Positions 6,021-7,475 of a stretch of DNA of 7,475 nucleotides are shown here, in pieces; positions within the stretch are counted from its first letter, which is position 1; each line of letters begins with the position of its first letter. The notes beneath the pieces were generated by a model, which ran no database searches, was not told where the DNA came from, and saw only the letters and a list, made by a program, of their open reading frames with translations. The position numbers and the translations under genes are program-made. This DNA comes from Candidatus Bathyarchaeota archaeon (GTDB lineage: Archaea > Thermoproteota > CALKCG01 > B24 > JAGTQN01), in the NCBI GenBank assembly GCA_018396395.1, contig JAGTQN010000082.1, positions 1-7,475 of the forward strand, read 5' to 3'.

Positions 6021-6031
6021 GAAGAATTATA
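6021..6031 (-). promoter_or_regulatory. TATAATTCTTC element directly before the peptidase ATG
   Basis: On the minus strand TATAATTCTTC directly precedes the ATG at 6020. It differs by one base from the TATAATCCTTC promoter element of the operon and of smc. As a TATA box it would put the transcript start inside the annotated coding region, about 30 nt before Met16, so it could serve a shorter form or be a chance match. Confidence 0.35.
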
Positions 6032-6038
6032 AAGGCTA

Positions 6039-6060
6039 TTTCCAGCTTAAAAACTGGAAA
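6039..6060. promoter_or_regulatory. Perfect 7-bp inverted repeat around a TATA-like tract (candidate operator)
   Basis: TTTCCAG (6039-6045) and CTGGAAA (6054-6060) are perfect inverted repeats separated by CTTAAAAA. On the minus strand the spacer reads TTTTTAAG, a TATA-like tract centred about 29 bp before the peptidase ATG, which fits a leaderless transcript. A dimeric regulator binding the arms would cover that TATA tract. The repeat is seen directly; the operator role is inferred. Confidence 0.5.
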
Positions 6061-6083
6061 GGAATTTCATAATGAGGAATCAC

Positions 6084-6102
6084 TTATAATCCTTCGCTGA
6101 AA
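6084..6102 (+). promoter_or_regulatory. TATA box for smc
   Basis: TTATAAT at 6084-6090 is a good archaeal TATA box. Transcription starting about 25 bp later would leave a leader of roughly 25-30 nt containing the GGAGG at 6128. The sequence TATAATCCTTC, one extra base, then CTGAAA closely repeats the operon promoter at 1781-1797. Confidence 0.6.
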
Positions 6103-6127
6103 TTCTAATTCTAAATCGGCTCTTCCT

Positions 6128-6132
6128 GGAGG
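6128..6132 (+). promoter_or_regulatory. Ribosome binding site that decides the smc start
   Basis: GGAGG at 6128-6132 is a perfect Shine-Dalgarno core. It lies 8 nt before the ACG at 6141 and 17 nt before the ATA at 6150. The spacing favours ACG as the start codon. Confidence 0.7.
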
Positions 6133-6140
6133 AAAGGGGA

Positions 6141-7475
6141 ACGGTCTACATAAAGCGCCTTGAGCTTAGGGGCTTCAAGTCCTTCGGGCCTGGGAGGACC
6201 ATTATCAACTTCGACAAGGGATTCACTGTCATAACGGGACCCAATGGCTCAGGAAAAAGCAACATCATCGATGCCATCCGCTTCGCCTTGGGGGAGATGA
6301 GTCCAAGGGCCCTTAGGCTTGAGAAGTTCTCGGATGTCATAAACGATAGAGTTTTAAAGGATCGGGATCCAGAAGCCATCGTCAGGTTATTCTTAGACAA
6401 TACGGATCGCCGAATACCCATAGATGAGGACCTCATCGTTATTTCGAGGCGAGTGGGCATCGATGGCCAAAGCGTCTATAGGCTCAACAAGAAAAGGGTT
6501 TCAAGGAGCCAATTGATGGAAATCCTTGGCATAGGGGGAATAGAGCCCTCCGGAGTCAATTTCATCATGCAAGGAACCGTCATGAGGCTTGCTGATATGG
6601 CCCCTGAAGAAAGGCGAAGGGTCATCGAAGACCTAGTAGGCATATCAAACTATGAAGCCAAAAAGATGCAAGCCCAGGCAGAGCTGCAGAGGGCAGAAAT
6701 CAACCTCCGAGTCGCCGAAGCCCGTGTCAGCGAAGTCCGGAGCAGGCTTGAGAACTTGGAAAGGGAGCGTAACGATGCCCTTAGGTTCGCCTTTCTTAAG
6801 AAGGAAGCCGATAAAATCAAAGCCATCATAACCTCCCATAAGGTCCATCAGAATCTGAGGGAAACGAGGGCTCTAGAGGGTCGCATCGAAGGCCTTCGAA
6901 GGGAATCCGAAGACCTTTCGAAGGCCAAGGAAGTCCTTAGGACCAAGAGGCGTAACGTGGAGGAGCAGTGGAGGAGGCTGAACGAGGAGATCGTGGATAA
7001 AGGTGGGGGAAGGCTTCTAGAGATCCAAGGAAGCATAGGAGAGGCAAGCGCAAGGATTGCCGCTTTGGAAACCCAACTCGCATCGAACAAGATGAGCCTC
7101 CAGAATCTCATGAAACTCAGGGAAGAGCGCCTTGCCCATCTCGAGAATCTTAGGAATTCCATAAAGGAGGCTTCGGAAAGGCTTAGCTCGATGCGAAGGG
7201 AAAGGGATAAGGCTTTAGCTCTTCTGAGCGAGAAAAAGTCCAAGCATTCCCTTGTAAGCTCTAGGCTTGATGAGCTGAGGAAAAGGCTCCAATCGGGCAC
7301 AAGCCAAATCGAGGCCATGGAGGCGAGGGCAGCAGAGCTGAGCCAAGCCTTCGTAAAGCTTGAGGCCGAATTCAGAGGAAAGGAGGCTATGCTCTCCATC
7401 GTGGATGAAAGCCTTAAGGTTGCGAATAGCCGGAGGGCGGATCTTGGGCAACTCATGGAGGATCTCAAGAACCGC
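6141..7475 (+). CDS. smc: Chromosome segregation ATPase SMC, N-terminal part (runs off the window), ACG start
   Basis: The first 445 residues of a structural maintenance of chromosomes protein, the ATPase core of condensin-type complexes that fold and segregate chromosomes. The start VYIKRLELRGFKSFG is typical of the family. The Walker A motif GPNGSGKSN is at 33-41, an Arg-containing R-loop near 54-60, and the Q-loop QG at 144-145 followed by MAPEERRRVIEDLVGISNYEAKK. A long coiled coil runs from about 175 to the edge without a stop. The hinge, second coil and Walker B half lie beyond the window. No ATG, GTG or TTG occurs in frame between the stop at 6087-6089 and codon 50, which is past Walker A. 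ACG at 6141 has ideal spacing from GGAGG and puts Val-Tyr-Ile at positions 2-4, as in archaeal SMCs that begin Met-x-Tyr-Ile. The identification is near certain; the start is inferred. Confidence 0.95.

Noticed and set aside
6072..6089. Small upstream reading frame (5 codons) before smc
   Set aside because: It overlaps the TATA box and would lie upstream of the expected transcript start.
6848..7468. 206-codon Ser/Leu-rich minus-strand frame
   Set aside because: It is antisense to the smc coiled coil, which is open throughout and carries clear family motifs.

Overview
The window looks like a stretch of a thermophilic archaeal chromosome, probably TACK/Thermoproteota-like, although the lineage cannot be fixed from 7.5 kb. 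Supporting signs are archaeal family genes (a COG1340-type coiled-coil protein, a DUF373 membrane protein, an archaeal-type MTAP/PNP phosphorylase with a C-terminal CXC motif, and a canonical SMC), TATA-box-like promoters, tight gene overlaps, and Arg codons dominated by AGG. A canonical smc argues against Sulfolobales.

Layout. Positions 2-91 may be the 3' end of an upstream + strand gene. From 142 to 1611 lies an intact tyrosine recombinase with an N-terminal zinc ribbon. It abuts the 3' end of a minus-strand tRNA-Phe(GAA) gene at 1632-1708, the classic place for an integrated archaeal element. A 13-base near-copy of the tRNA 3' end sits between them. The other boundary of any element is outside the window.

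From 1830 to 4913 there is a compact + strand operon behind a TATA box: the coiled-coil protein, then the DUF373 membrane protein (4-nt TTGA overlap), then a methylthioadenosine/purine nucleoside phosphorylase (8-nt overlap). It converges, across a 51-bp gap with no clear terminator, on a minus-strand M24-family Xaa-Pro dipeptidase (4965-6020). A 120-bp divergent promoter region separates that gene from a + strand smc gene, which runs off the right edge.

The most striking points are these. (1) smc has no ATG, GTG or TTG start upstream of its Walker A motif. It seems to begin at an ACG codon with a well-placed GGAGG and family-perfect N-terminal register. (2) Hexanucleotide tandem repeats occur inside two unrelated genes and give dipeptide runs (Asn-Ser, Asp-Glu). 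(3) A near-copy of the tRNA-Phe 3' end lies between tRNA and integrase. (4) A perfect 7-bp inverted repeat flanks a TATA-like tract in the divergent promoter. (5) Nearly the same promoter sequence precedes the operon and smc. (6) The phosphorylase has PNP-like rather than MTAP-like base-site residues. I do not see a complete new defence or mobile system. The rest is housekeeping sequence next to an integration site.
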